From SYFY01 sp031385325 (GTDB lineage Bacteria > Pseudomonadota > Gammaproteobacteria > Pseudomonadales > Azotimanducaceae), in NCBI GenBank assembly GCA_031385325.1, contig JANNBJ010000175.1, positions 1 through 15,788 on the forward strand: a DNA stretch of 15,788 nucleotides. Direction: 5' to 3'. Below are positions 1 through 6,708 of this stretch, piece after piece. The notes under the pieces are model-generated. The model worked only from the letters and a program-made list of their open reading frames with translations, searched no databases and was not told the DNA's origin. Every line of letters begins with the position of its first letter. Position 1 is the first letter of the stretch. Made by a program: the position numbers and the translations under genes.

Positions 1-417
1 TTTGGCCAGAAACTGCAGCGACTGCTGCCATCCGACGTAACACGCATCAAGAGGAATCAGGTCCGGAATGCCCGACTGCTCAGCCCGCAGCTCAGTGCCC
101 ATGGATACCGCGTTTATCTCAATCGAAGTGATCATCTCGCCAGGCATGTTGGGGTCGTCAAAGACATCGGTATAACGAATTCGTTGGTGCGGGACGAGTT
201 CGAGATAACGCCCACCAAAGCTGTGGCTGTGGCCGGTTGTGAAATTCGTGAACGACATATTGTAGGTGCCGCCTACGCGTGGATCCATATGGTGCACCTT
301 GCAGGTGAAACCATTCGGAGGAAGCCAGCGGGCCATGGCATCGGGATCAAGGAACGCGCGGTAGACACGTTCGGGTTTTGCCAACAGCACACGGTGCAGC
401 GTTACGGTTCCGGTCAT
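1..417 (-). CDS. AHSA1/SRPBCC-domain protein (partial, 3' end outside window)
   Basis: The minus strand stays open for 139 codons from ATG at 417 to the window edge, so the C-terminus is missing. The N-terminus starts MTGTVTLHRVLLAKPERVY and continues with FLDPDAMARWLPPNGFTC, MDPRVGGTYNMSF and YLELVPHQRIRYTDVF, the usual order of strands in activator-of-Hsp90-ATPase-like START/SRPBCC proteins. The family is about 145-160 residues long, so only a short tail is lost. A GGAG with 8 bases of spacing precedes the ATG. The gene begins 19 bases after the DUF1428 stop on the same strand and is probably co-transcribed. Members have a hydrophobic ligand cavity, but the ligand is usually unknown and cannot be inferred here. 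Confidence 0.88.
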   Translation of the reverse strand, partial: MTGTVTLHRVLLAKPERVYRAFLDPDAMARWLPPNGFTCKVHHMDPRVGGTYNMSFTNFTTGHSHSFGGRYLELVPHQRIRYTDVFDDPNMPGEMITSIEINAVSMGTELRAEQSGIPDLIPLDACYVGWQQSLQFLAK

Positions 418-436
418 GGTGAATTCTCCAGTATGT

Positions 437-808
437 TCAGAAGTTCAGTTCCACGACGGGTTGGAAGCCGCCGTAGATCATTCGTTTGCCATCAAATGGC
501 ATCGGATTCTTTTCCGGGTCGAATCGCGGGTCGCTTTCCATCACCGATTGCATCCGCGCAACGGCGGAGTCGCGTGTCGCCTTGTCTGGCCATTCGATCC
601 ATGAGAAGACCACCGTTTCGTCTGCTGTTGCGTGTACTGCACGCCGAAAATCGGTGAGTTTTCCGTCCTTCACATCATCGCCCCAGCACTCGAGCACGCG
701 GGTGGCGCCGAACTCCATGAAAGCTGAGTCGGCGGACCTTGCGTGCGCTATGAACGCTTCGCGATTTGCCGTGGGTACGGCTAGTACAAAACCTTCGATA
801 TAGCTCAT
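437..808 (-). CDS. DUF1428 family protein
   Basis: A 123-residue protein starts MSYIEGFVLAVPTANREAF and ends with the segment MPFDGKRMIYGGFQPVVEL. Both ends are typical of the DUF1428 (YbaA-like) family of small dimeric alpha/beta-barrel proteins, and the length matches the family. The ATG at 808 follows AGGGGA with 6 bases of spacing. It lies between the small ORF at 850-978 and the AHSA1 gene in a same-strand run. DUF1428, DGPF/YCII and AHSA1 proteins often occur together in bacterial genomes; no enzymatic role is established for DUF1428. There is no signal peptide or membrane segment, so it is cytoplasmic. Confidence 0.9.
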   Translation of the reverse strand: MSYIEGFVLAVPTANREAFIAHARSADSAFMEFGATRVLECWGDDVKDGKLTDFRRAVHATADETVVFSWIEWPDKATRDSAVARMQSVMESDPRFDPEKNPMPFDGKRMIYGGFQPVVELNF

Positions 809-849
809 GACGTTCCCCTGACAGTTTCACTAATTTTCTTCTGGACCAA

Positions 850-978
850 TCATTCGATAGAACGCCAAAGATGATCAATACAGGCCATGACCATTTCTCC
901 ATCGCCATGTGTACTGACAGGAATGACGATGATTGCAGCTTCAAGGATCTTCTCGCCGGCTTGCCGATTGCGAGGCAT
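850..978 (-). CDS. small ORF, 42 residues, possible remnant
   Basis: This ORF starts at ATG 978, preceded by a perfect GGAGG with 5 bases of spacing (984-988), and ends at TGA 850-852. It fills the gap between the DGPF stop (1005) and the DUF1428 start (808) on the same strand. The product begins MPRNRQAGEKILEAA and ends MACIDHLWRSIE. The first 15 residues resemble the start of a TetR-type helix-turn-helix regulator, but the rest does not, so it may be a deleted gene whose start survived. It could also be a real small protein or chance. No function is proposed. Confidence 0.4.
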   Translation of the reverse strand: MPRNRQAGEKILEAAIIVIPVSTHGDGEMVMACIDHLWRSIE

Positions 979-1004
979 CAATTCCTCCGGTACGACTGTT
1001 TCGT

Positions 1005-1358
1005 TCAGCCGCGTCCCCCCATGAAAGGGCGTACTTCGATGGGCACACCGATAGCTTTCGACATCTTGCCACCCCAGGCCAGAGCGGCGTCGAGGTCAGT
1101 CGCCTTCAGGATGGTAATCCCACCGATCTGTTCCTTACTCTCGATAAAGGGGCCATCGGTCGTCACCACCTGACCTCCCTCCAGCCGCACGACAGTTGCG
1201 GTGTCCACTGCATGCAAGCCACCGCTGAAGATCCAGATGCCAGCCGCCTGCATTTCTTTCTGCAACGCGCCGACGTCTTGCATGATGCGTTGCAACGCTT
1301 CTGGCGGTGGTTGAGTACTGCCGGCGGGATAACAGACGCTGAGCAGATACTGTTTTAT
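1005..1358 (-). CDS. YCII-related DGPF-domain protein, apparent ATA start
   Basis: The product contains TTDGPFIESKEQIGG, the DGPF signature of YCII-related proteins (about 115-120 residues), and the N-terminal segment KQYLLSVCYPAG typical of the family. The family start corresponds to codon 1356-1358, which reads ATA, not ATG. It is preceded by AAGGAG (1365-1370) with 6 bases of spacing, an ideal ribosome binding site. The frame stays open upstream to ATG codons at 1436 and 1460, but those extra residues (e.g. SPPVRNGDETW) do not look like part of the family and lack this RBS. I place the start at the ATA by homology and SD; it could be a rare start codon, a mutation or a read error. It is the first gene of the leftward run. 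DGPF proteins are often linked to ECF sigma factors, but none is visible here. Confidence 0.8.
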   Translation of the reverse strand: MKQYLLSVCYPAGSTQPPPEALQRIMQDVGALQKEMQAAGIWIFSGGLHAVDTATVVRLEGGQVVTTDGPFIESKEQIGGITILKATDLDAALAWGGKMSKAIGVPIEVRPFMGGRG

Positions 1359-1364
1359 GGCGTT

Positions 1365-1370
1365 CTCCTT
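1365..1370 (-). promoter_or_regulatory. Shine-Dalgarno AAGGAG deciding the DGPF gene start
   Basis: On the minus strand AAGGAG is followed by 6 bases and then ATA AAA CAG, exactly where family members begin M-K-Q-Y. This places translation initiation at the ATA rather than at the upstream in-frame ATGs. Confidence 0.6.
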
Positions 1371-1572
1371 CTTGATTTGGACGGCAACAATCCAGGTTTC
1401 ATCTCCGTTACGAACAGGCGGAGACAGTTTCGACATCCGGAGTTCAGGTCTATTACGCAAACCTCAGCGACTTGGCCAAGCCATCCCCTTTGTCTCGCAA
1501 GCCCTGGAACACCCGGTTATCCTACCAATCCGCTGTTGCATCAAGAAGAGCTGCGTTGATGGGGCTGATCAA

Positions 1573-2526
1573 ATGAAAATCACCGACGTCTCAACCAACG
1601 AGGTGAAAGACGAACTTCGAATCATGGAACTCCGGGAGCACCTGACCGCCAACAATGGCATCAAGGGGCTGGAGATTCTCAAATCGACGGAAGTTGATAA
1701 AGCCGTCACTCTGTTCCGTCGTGATGGATTCGTTGTGGTTGCCGACGTCCTCTCCAGTGAGCAGATCGATTTCCTGGCCAAGGGCTGTGATGAGGTCATG
1801 AAGGAGATCACAGCGCTGGATGAAAAACACAAGGGCAATCGGGGTTCGCATCGCTACTCTTTCGGTGGTTCCAGCCTCACCAGAAGCCAGCTGCATCGCC
1901 CCGAATGGCAGATGCTGCTGGATATTCCCGCTGTTACAAAAATTGTGACAGCGATTTTTGGTAACCCCGATTACATGCTGCGCGCCGCAAGTGGCGACTT
2001 CTGCCTGCCTGGCGCCGTGGACTACCAGATACTGCATTCCGACGTTCGCGACTGGAGCGACAGTGTCAAGACTCCGTTCAACGCCTTCCATGATCCAATT
2101 GGCCACACCAGTATTCGTGATCTGCCGACGCCTTACATCTGTGTGAATTTTCTGCCGCAGGACGTGACCAGACTGAATGGGCCAACACGACAGATTCCCG
2201 GTACGCAGAACATGCGCGCTCGTATCCCAACATTGGCCGAAGAGCCTGAATGGATGCGCCTCAGCACTGTCTGCCCGGCGCCCGCTGGTGCAATGATGAT
2301 CAGGGACGTGCGCGCATGGCACGGTGGTACACCCAATGTCTCGGACCGTCCACGAGCCATTCCTAACCTCGAGCTCTACGCGCCGTGGTTCAGAGAACCT
2401 GTTGTGCCCGGCATCACCCATGCGGATTACAAAAAGCTCTCGGCACACGCGCAGAAGCTCGTGAAATTTCTGGTGGCAGATTCGAGCGAGAAACTCGTCA
2501 CCGGTGCAACACTGCGCGCACCTTGA
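1573..2526 (+). CDS. phytanoyl-CoA dioxygenase (PhyH) family Fe(II)/2-oxoglutarate oxygenase
   Basis: This 317-residue protein has the double-stranded beta-helix oxygenase signature. An H-x-D pair lies in ILHSDVRDW (H155, D157), and the distal ligand is in RDVRAWHGGTPN (H250), followed by SDRPR whose R259 is the expected 2-oxoglutarate anchor. All iron and co-substrate residues are therefore present and the enzyme should be active as a hydroxylase. The frame continues upstream of 1573 to 1357, but that extension has no family similarity and overlaps the divergent gene's start region, so ATG 1573 (MKITDVSTNE) is preferred; a GGGG run lies about 8 bases upstream. The aldo/keto reductase begins 24 bases after its stop, suggesting one transcript. 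The substrate is unknown: family members hydroxylate acyl-CoAs and many other small molecules. Confidence 0.9.
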   Translation: MKITDVSTNEVKDELRIMELREHLTANNGIKGLEILKSTEVDKAVTLFRRDGFVVVADVLSSEQIDFLAKGCDEVMKEITALDEKHKGNRGSHRYSFGGSSLTRSQLHRPEWQMLLDIPAVTKIVTAIFGNPDYMLRAASGDFCLPGAVDYQILHSDVRDWSDSVKTPFNAFHDPIGHTSIRDLPTPYICVNFLPQDVTRLNGPTRQIPGTQNMRARIPTLAEEPEWMRLSTVCPAPAGAMMIRDVRAWHGGTPNVSDRPRAIPNLELYAPWFREPVVPGITHADYKKLSAHAQKLVKFLVADSSEKLVTGATLRAP

Positions 2527-2550
2527 ATCAACCAGGAACCAGAGCGTCTC

Positions 2551-3516
2551 ATGCGATATAGAAACCTCGGGCGTACGGCACTCAAAGTCAGCGAACTCTG
2601 CCTTGGGACCATGAACTTCGGACCCCGCACTTCAGCGACCGAGTCATTTGCGATCCTCAACCGGGCCGTTGGTGTGGGCATCAACTTCATCGATACCGCA
2701 AATCAGTACGGTGGCGCGCTGGGGGTTGGCACTTCGGAAAACATCATCGGACAATGGTTGGCCGAAGACCATACTCGACGCGAGAAACTGGTTCTGGCCA
2801 CCAAGGTTCATGAACCCATGTCCGATCACGTCAACGATCGTGGTCTGTCTGCACGACATATCCAGATGGCCTGCGACGCCAGTCTCAAGCGGCTGGGCGT
2901 TGACTACATTGACCTGTACCAGATGCATCACATCGACCGATCCGCACCGATGGATGAAATCTGGCAAGCCATGGAGCGGCTGATCACCCAGGGCAAGATC
3001 ATCTATGTGGGGTCCAGCAACTTTCCCGGGTGGGCGATTGCAAGAGCTAACGAGAAGGCCAACGTCCGACATCAGCTGGGCCTCATTTCGGAACAGAGCC
3101 TGTACAACCTGATCGAGCGCCGGGCCGAACTCGAAATACTGCCCGCGTGTCGGGAGTACGGGCTCGGTGTCATTCCCTGGAGCCCGCTGGCGGGCGGATT
3201 GCTCGCAGGGCCAGTGGATGCAACTGGCGGCCGCCGACAATCCGCAGCATCGCTTGCCACCAACATAAAACATGGTGAGCAGCTCCAGCGCTTTGCAGAA
3301 CTGTGCAAGGCGATCAACGAATCACCCAGTGCGACGGCGCTTGCCTGGTTGCTGCATCAACCCGGTATCACCTCAACCATCATCGGCCCCGCAACAGCCG
3401 ACCAGCTCAGCTCGGTATCCCATGCACCGGACATCCGTCTGGATGCCGATACACTGCGTCTGATCGATGCGATCTTCCCGCCTTGTGGACAGGCGCCGGA
3501 GGCTTATGCCTGGTAA
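2551..3516 (+). CDS. aldo/keto reductase
   Basis: This 321-residue NADPH-dependent TIM-barrel oxidoreductase starts MRYRNLGRTALKVSELCLGT. The catalytic tetrad is intact: D48 and Y53 in FIDTANQYGG, K85 in LVLATKV and H126 in DLYQMHHID. The nucleotide-binding region near the C-terminus is seen in LHQPGITSTIIGPATADQL. Length and motif order match AKR proteins that reduce aldehydes or ketones to alcohols. It lies 24 bases downstream of the PhyH-family gene on the same strand, so it may act on the product of that hydroxylase or on a related carbonyl compound; this is inference. Downstream it converges with the crotonase gene, and the 62-base gap holds only weak hairpins without a U-tract. Confidence 0.93.
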   Translation: MRYRNLGRTALKVSELCLGTMNFGPRTSATESFAILNRAVGVGINFIDTANQYGGALGVGTSENIIGQWLAEDHTRREKLVLATKVHEPMSDHVNDRGLSARHIQMACDASLKRLGVDYIDLYQMHHIDRSAPMDEIWQAMERLITQGKIIYVGSSNFPGWAIARANEKANVRHQLGLISEQSLYNLIERRAELEILPACREYGLGVIPWSPLAGGLLAGPVDATGGRRQSAASLATNIKHGEQLQRFAELCKAINESPSATALAWLLHQPGITSTIIGPATADQLSSVSHAPDIRLDADTLRLIDAIFPPCGQAPEAYAW

Positions 3517-3578
3517 CAAATCGAGTCAGATGGCGTAACTGAAGGCGCTCTGGTTCAATCCAGACGAACCAGCAAACG

Positions 3579-4367
3579 TCAGTCTGCCTTGCCTGTACGA
3601 TGTGAGGCTGCAACCCTGGCCAGCAGCGCCTTGGCTTCAGGGGTCTGCATCAGCTCTGCAAAAAGTTTTGATTCCAGACCAAGCAGATCACGGCTGACCG
3701 GTGAAACAGCCACCCGCGCCAGTCGCTTGATGTGAGCCACGGCCATCGGTGAACGTGTCGCAATCTCTGCGGCAATACTCTGCGCGCGTTCCAGCGCACT
3801 CTCTCGGGTATCGGCTGGAACCAGTTCTTCAATCATCCCGTACTCAAATGCCTCGCGTGGGGATACCGTTCGTGCGCGAAGCATCATTTCCATAGCGCGA
3901 TGGCGGCCTACCAGATTCGTTAGTCGCTGCGTGCCACCACCACCAGGCAGAATGCCGACCGAAATTTCCGGCAGGCCAAAACGATAGGGGCCATCCTTGG
4001 CTACTCGAATATCGGTGGCCATGGCGAACTCCCAACCGCCGCCCATGGCAGTGCCGTTCAGCGCTGCAAACACCGGCTTCGGCAGGTTCTCCATTTCCAG
4101 CAGCAGGTCATGCATGTTTACCGGCCGACGTTCGCGACTAGTCTGCTGACCCTGCGCAGCCTGATCCAGTTCAACCACCGAATAGTGGCGAATGAAAAAA
4201 CCTTCGATGCCGCCAGTGATGACCAGTGCACGAACGTCTTGCGCCTTGAATCTCGGCATCAGTTCAGACAATTCGTACAACGTATCCGGGTCCATGGTCG
4301 CCAGCGGCGGGTTGGTGATGGTGACGGTTGCGACACCCTGATTCAGCTCGAAGGAAAGCTGCGGCAT
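3579..4367 (-). CDS. enoyl-CoA hydratase/isomerase (crotonase) family protein
   Basis: This 262-residue crotonase-fold protein contains LNGTAMGGGWEFAMATDIR, the oxyanion-hole and CoA-binding signature, and LPEISVGILPGGGGTQRL. Both acidic residues used by enoyl-CoA hydratases are present (E113 in GGGWE, E134 in LPEI), so hydration of a 2-enoyl-CoA or a related reaction is plausible. The frame is open to an ATG at 4415, but ATG 4367 (MPQLSFELNQGVATVTI) is preferred because it matches the family N-terminus and has GGAG with about 8 bases of spacing. The gene is divergent from the sterol-desaturase-family gene, and the roughly 165 bases between them must carry both promoters. The exact substrate cannot be assigned; crotonases include isomerases, hydrolases and decarboxylases. 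Confidence 0.92.
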   Translation of the reverse strand: MPQLSFELNQGVATVTITNPPLATMDPDTLYELSELMPRFKAQDVRALVITGGIEGFFIRHYSVVELDQAAQGQQTSRERRPVNMHDLLLEMENLPKPVFAALNGTAMGGGWEFAMATDIRVAKDGPYRFGLPEISVGILPGGGGTQRLTNLVGRHRAMEMMLRARTVSPREAFEYGMIEELVPADTRESALERAQSIAAEIATRSPMAVAHIKRLARVAVSPVSRDLLGLESKLFAELMQTPEAKALLARVAASHRTGKAD

Positions 4368-4532
4368 CGATCGATCTCCCGTTGCAAAAGTCTGGTGGCG
4401 GTCTCCGCCGATCATGTCATGCAGGTGCGTAACTGCTCAACCATCTGATCAACCATCAGGGCGCCGTGGTAGTTTGCTGCGGTATCCACGAGAATCAGTG
4501 CACTGTCTCGTATCCGACCCCAAGGTGAAGTG

Positions 4533-5675
4533 ATGAGCAACGAATATGAGTACCGCGAACGAAACGTGCAGCTCAACGCTGCCAAACAGTTTCGTATTGG
4601 CGACGGACGAATCAGCGGTTACAGCGCGGTGTTTCTCAGCGCGCTCTGCCTGCTCGCTGTGCTTGCGTACCTGTTCCCGTCGTATCTGACCACCACCGAA
4701 TTGCGCCAGGTCTACGATGCATCGACCTTGCAGAAGCTGCTGAAGTACGCGATGTACTTTTCCTTGTTCCTGAGCGTCATCTCGTTGTTTCTTTGCAGGA
4801 ACAAGTGGTTTGGCATGATTGGCCTGACGATGACACTCATCGCCTTTGCGCTGGGCGGTTATACCATCCCGGTGGGTCCGGTTGATCCACGACCGCTCTC
4901 TCTGGGCGTGGACTGGTTGATCCTGACCTTTCTGGGTTCCGTCATTATCTTCACGACGCTGGAAAAACTGTTTCCCAAATACGCAGACCAGATAATCCTG
5001 CGCAAGGAGTGGGGGCTAGATCTCTTCTACTTCTGTTTCAATCATCTGATGATTTCGGCCATCCTGCTGTTTGCGAACTACCATGCCAGTCACTTTCACT
5101 GGGCGATCACACCATCCGTTCAAGAGGCTGTGCGCTCCCTGCCCCTGTTGGTGCAGGTGGCATTGATCCTGATCAGTGCTGACTTTGTACTGTATTGGGA
5201 ACACCGTCTTTACCATGAGGTAAAGGTCATGTGGCCCGTACACGCCGTTCACCATTCGGTTGAGAACCTGGATTGGCTGGCGGGTTCGCGCGGTCACTTC
5301 ATTCAGGTTTTTTCCGAACGGGCGATGGTGATGATACCGCTCTATCTGCTGGGCGCTGACAAGGCAGCGCTGGACATCTATGTGACCTTTGCGGCCCTGC
5401 AGGCGGTATTGATCCACTGCAACCTTGGCATCCCGTTTGGACCGCTCAAGTTCATTTTTGTCACCCCCCAGTTCCATCATTGGCACCACAGCTCGGAAAA
5501 GCCGGCTATCGATACCAACTATTCGGCGCATCTGGTTGTGTTCGACAAATTGTTTGGCACCTACCACATGCCGGATGAACACTGGCCAGCGGACTATGGC
5601 ACCACCGTCAAGCTGCCACGAACCCTGTTCGGACAACTGGCATATCCGGTGACGGCGCTGCTCAAATCGAAGTAA
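4533..5675 (+). CDS. sterol desaturase/fatty acid hydroxylase superfamily membrane protein
   Basis: This 380-residue integral membrane protein carries the histidine clusters of the membrane di-iron hydroxylase family: H224-x3-H228 in YWEHRLYHEV, H237-x2-HH241 in WPVHAVHHSVENLDW, and FHHWHHS (H315, H316, H318, H319), plus H295. These bind the di-iron centre for O2-dependent hydroxylation or desaturation of lipids. Hydrophobic segments lie near residues 30-50, 72-88, 95-112, 127-144, 163-183 and 205-222. The N-terminal 150 residues form an extra multi-span region, making it longer than the common 270-300-residue members. A GTG at 4530 directly precedes ATG 4533; the ATG is chosen because AAGGTG (4522-4527) sits 5 bases upstream. 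It ends 15 bases from the convergent 334-residue gene. Confidence 0.92.
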   Translation: MSNEYEYRERNVQLNAAKQFRIGDGRISGYSAVFLSALCLLAVLAYLFPSYLTTTELRQVYDASTLQKLLKYAMYFSLFLSVISLFLCRNKWFGMIGLTMTLIAFALGGYTIPVGPVDPRPLSLGVDWLILTFLGSVIIFTTLEKLFPKYADQIILRKEWGLDLFYFCFNHLMISAILLFANYHASHFHWAITPSVQEAVRSLPLLVQVALILISADFVLYWEHRLYHEVKVMWPVHAVHHSVENLDWLAGSRGHFIQVFSERAMVMIPLYLLGADKAALDIYVTFAALQAVLIHCNLGIPFGPLKFIFVTPQFHHWHHSSEKPAIDTNYSAHLVVFDKLFGTYHMPDEHWPADYGTTVKLPRTLFGQLAYPVTALLKSK

Positions 5676-5690
5676 TTGAGCCGGCCAGTT

Positions 5691-6695
5691 TCATGTGTGT
5701 TGATCGAACGAATGGTCGATGCGGTCAAGCACCTGGCCTGCATCCACCTCGATCAGCGCACAGAGATCATGAAACGCGCGTTGCCGTTCAAGCTGATCAT
5801 CGGTGTTGAAGCGAAGGAACAACGGTCGCTTTGACCATTCAAACGATGACCTCGCATGTCCATGCACATAAACCAGCATGCCAGCGAAGTTGCAGGCTAC
5901 ATCACCCGGCCTGAGGAAAAGCCCGCGAAACAGCGCATCCACAACGGGTGCCGGATGAAACGCCTCGACTTCCAGTAACGCACTCGTCAATCCGCCATAG
6001 AACTCACCTTGCTCGAGTATCGAGACCAGCAGGGTCGCCCGCTGCGCATCCTGCAGCACGTGCGGCGCATACGACGCTACCGCAGCCTTCAGTTCACTGC
6101 TGCCGGTGTCCTTCAACTGGCGCAGCATCGTGATGGCGTCTGGTGTGGCAAGCGCTGCAAGCGTTTCCACGTCCCGCCAATCCTTCGGTGGCGTCACCAA
6201 TTGCGTGATGACCTCTTTATCAGCGGCCGAGGCTTGTGGCACTTCGTCCAGCGCGTAACCGATGCCGTCGTGCCATTTTTCGTAGTCGATGGTCATGCTG
6301 GCGTGAAATCGATCCACCACCTCGGAGCGAAAGGAGGGGCGCGACGGCACAAATTGACTACGGGCATTAGCTGCGGCGCGAATGGCGTCCATGTCAGGTT
6401 CCGGTGGTGGTGGCAGCGGGCTCTCGGTGATGAAAAAGTAGCCGACCGCGTCGGTGAACTCGCCGCTATACAGTGAACTTGCGCGTTCACGAAACATCAG
6501 CCCATTACCTGACGCGCGCGGCCTGGTCGTCACCGGTTGAGCAAGCATGAAACAGGCCCCAACAGGCGGCGCCGGGTGCGAATGGCTGACTGCCACAATC
6601 ACGTTTCCGGCTTCGAGCTCTGCTTTCAGCAGCTCGCGCAATACCTCAGGCATCGCTTCCGCATCAACGCGAAACTCGTCGGGAATGCTGCTCAT
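5691..6695 (-). CDS. hypothetical protein, 334 residues, third gene of GDPD operon
   Basis: I do not recognise the family. The protein has no signal peptide or membrane segment. Residues 1-100 include a proline-rich stretch (SPLPPPPEP). The second half (about residues 165-320) is rich in amphipathic helices, with segments such as VETLAALATPDAITMLRQL and AVASYAPHVLQDAQRATLL that look like HEAT/ARM-type helical repeats. It ends with a conserved-looking aromatic patch, YVHGHARSSFEWSKRPLFL followed by RFNTDDQLERQRAFHDL. ATG 6695 lies 13 bases after the stop of the membrane protein gene, with only a weak GGA upstream, so translation may be coupled to the gene above. A cytoplasmic or membrane-associated partner of the other two operon products is the most one can infer. 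Confidence 0.85.
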   Translation of the reverse strand: MSSIPDEFRVDAEAMPEVLRELLKAELEAGNVIVAVSHSHPAPPVGACFMLAQPVTTRPRASGNGLMFRERASSLYSGEFTDAVGYFFITESPLPPPPEPDMDAIRAAANARSQFVPSRPSFRSEVVDRFHASMTIDYEKWHDGIGYALDEVPQASAADKEVITQLVTPPKDWRDVETLAALATPDAITMLRQLKDTGSSELKAAVASYAPHVLQDAQRATLLVSILEQGEFYGGLTSALLEVEAFHPAPVVDALFRGLFLRPGDVACNFAGMLVYVHGHARSSFEWSKRPLFLRFNTDDQLERQRAFHDLCALIEVDAGQVLDRIDHSFDQHT

Positions 6696-6708
6696 CAGAG
6701 TTTCCGTT

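Noticed and set aside
1357..1572. N-terminal extension of the PhyH gene from ATG 1357
   Set aside because: No family similarity, no SD, and it overlaps the start region of the divergent DGPF gene.
3549..3572. Hairpin between the convergent AKR and crotonase genes (TCTGG/CCAGA or CTGGTT/AACCAG)
   Set aside because: Stems of 5-6 base pairs with no U-tract on either strand.
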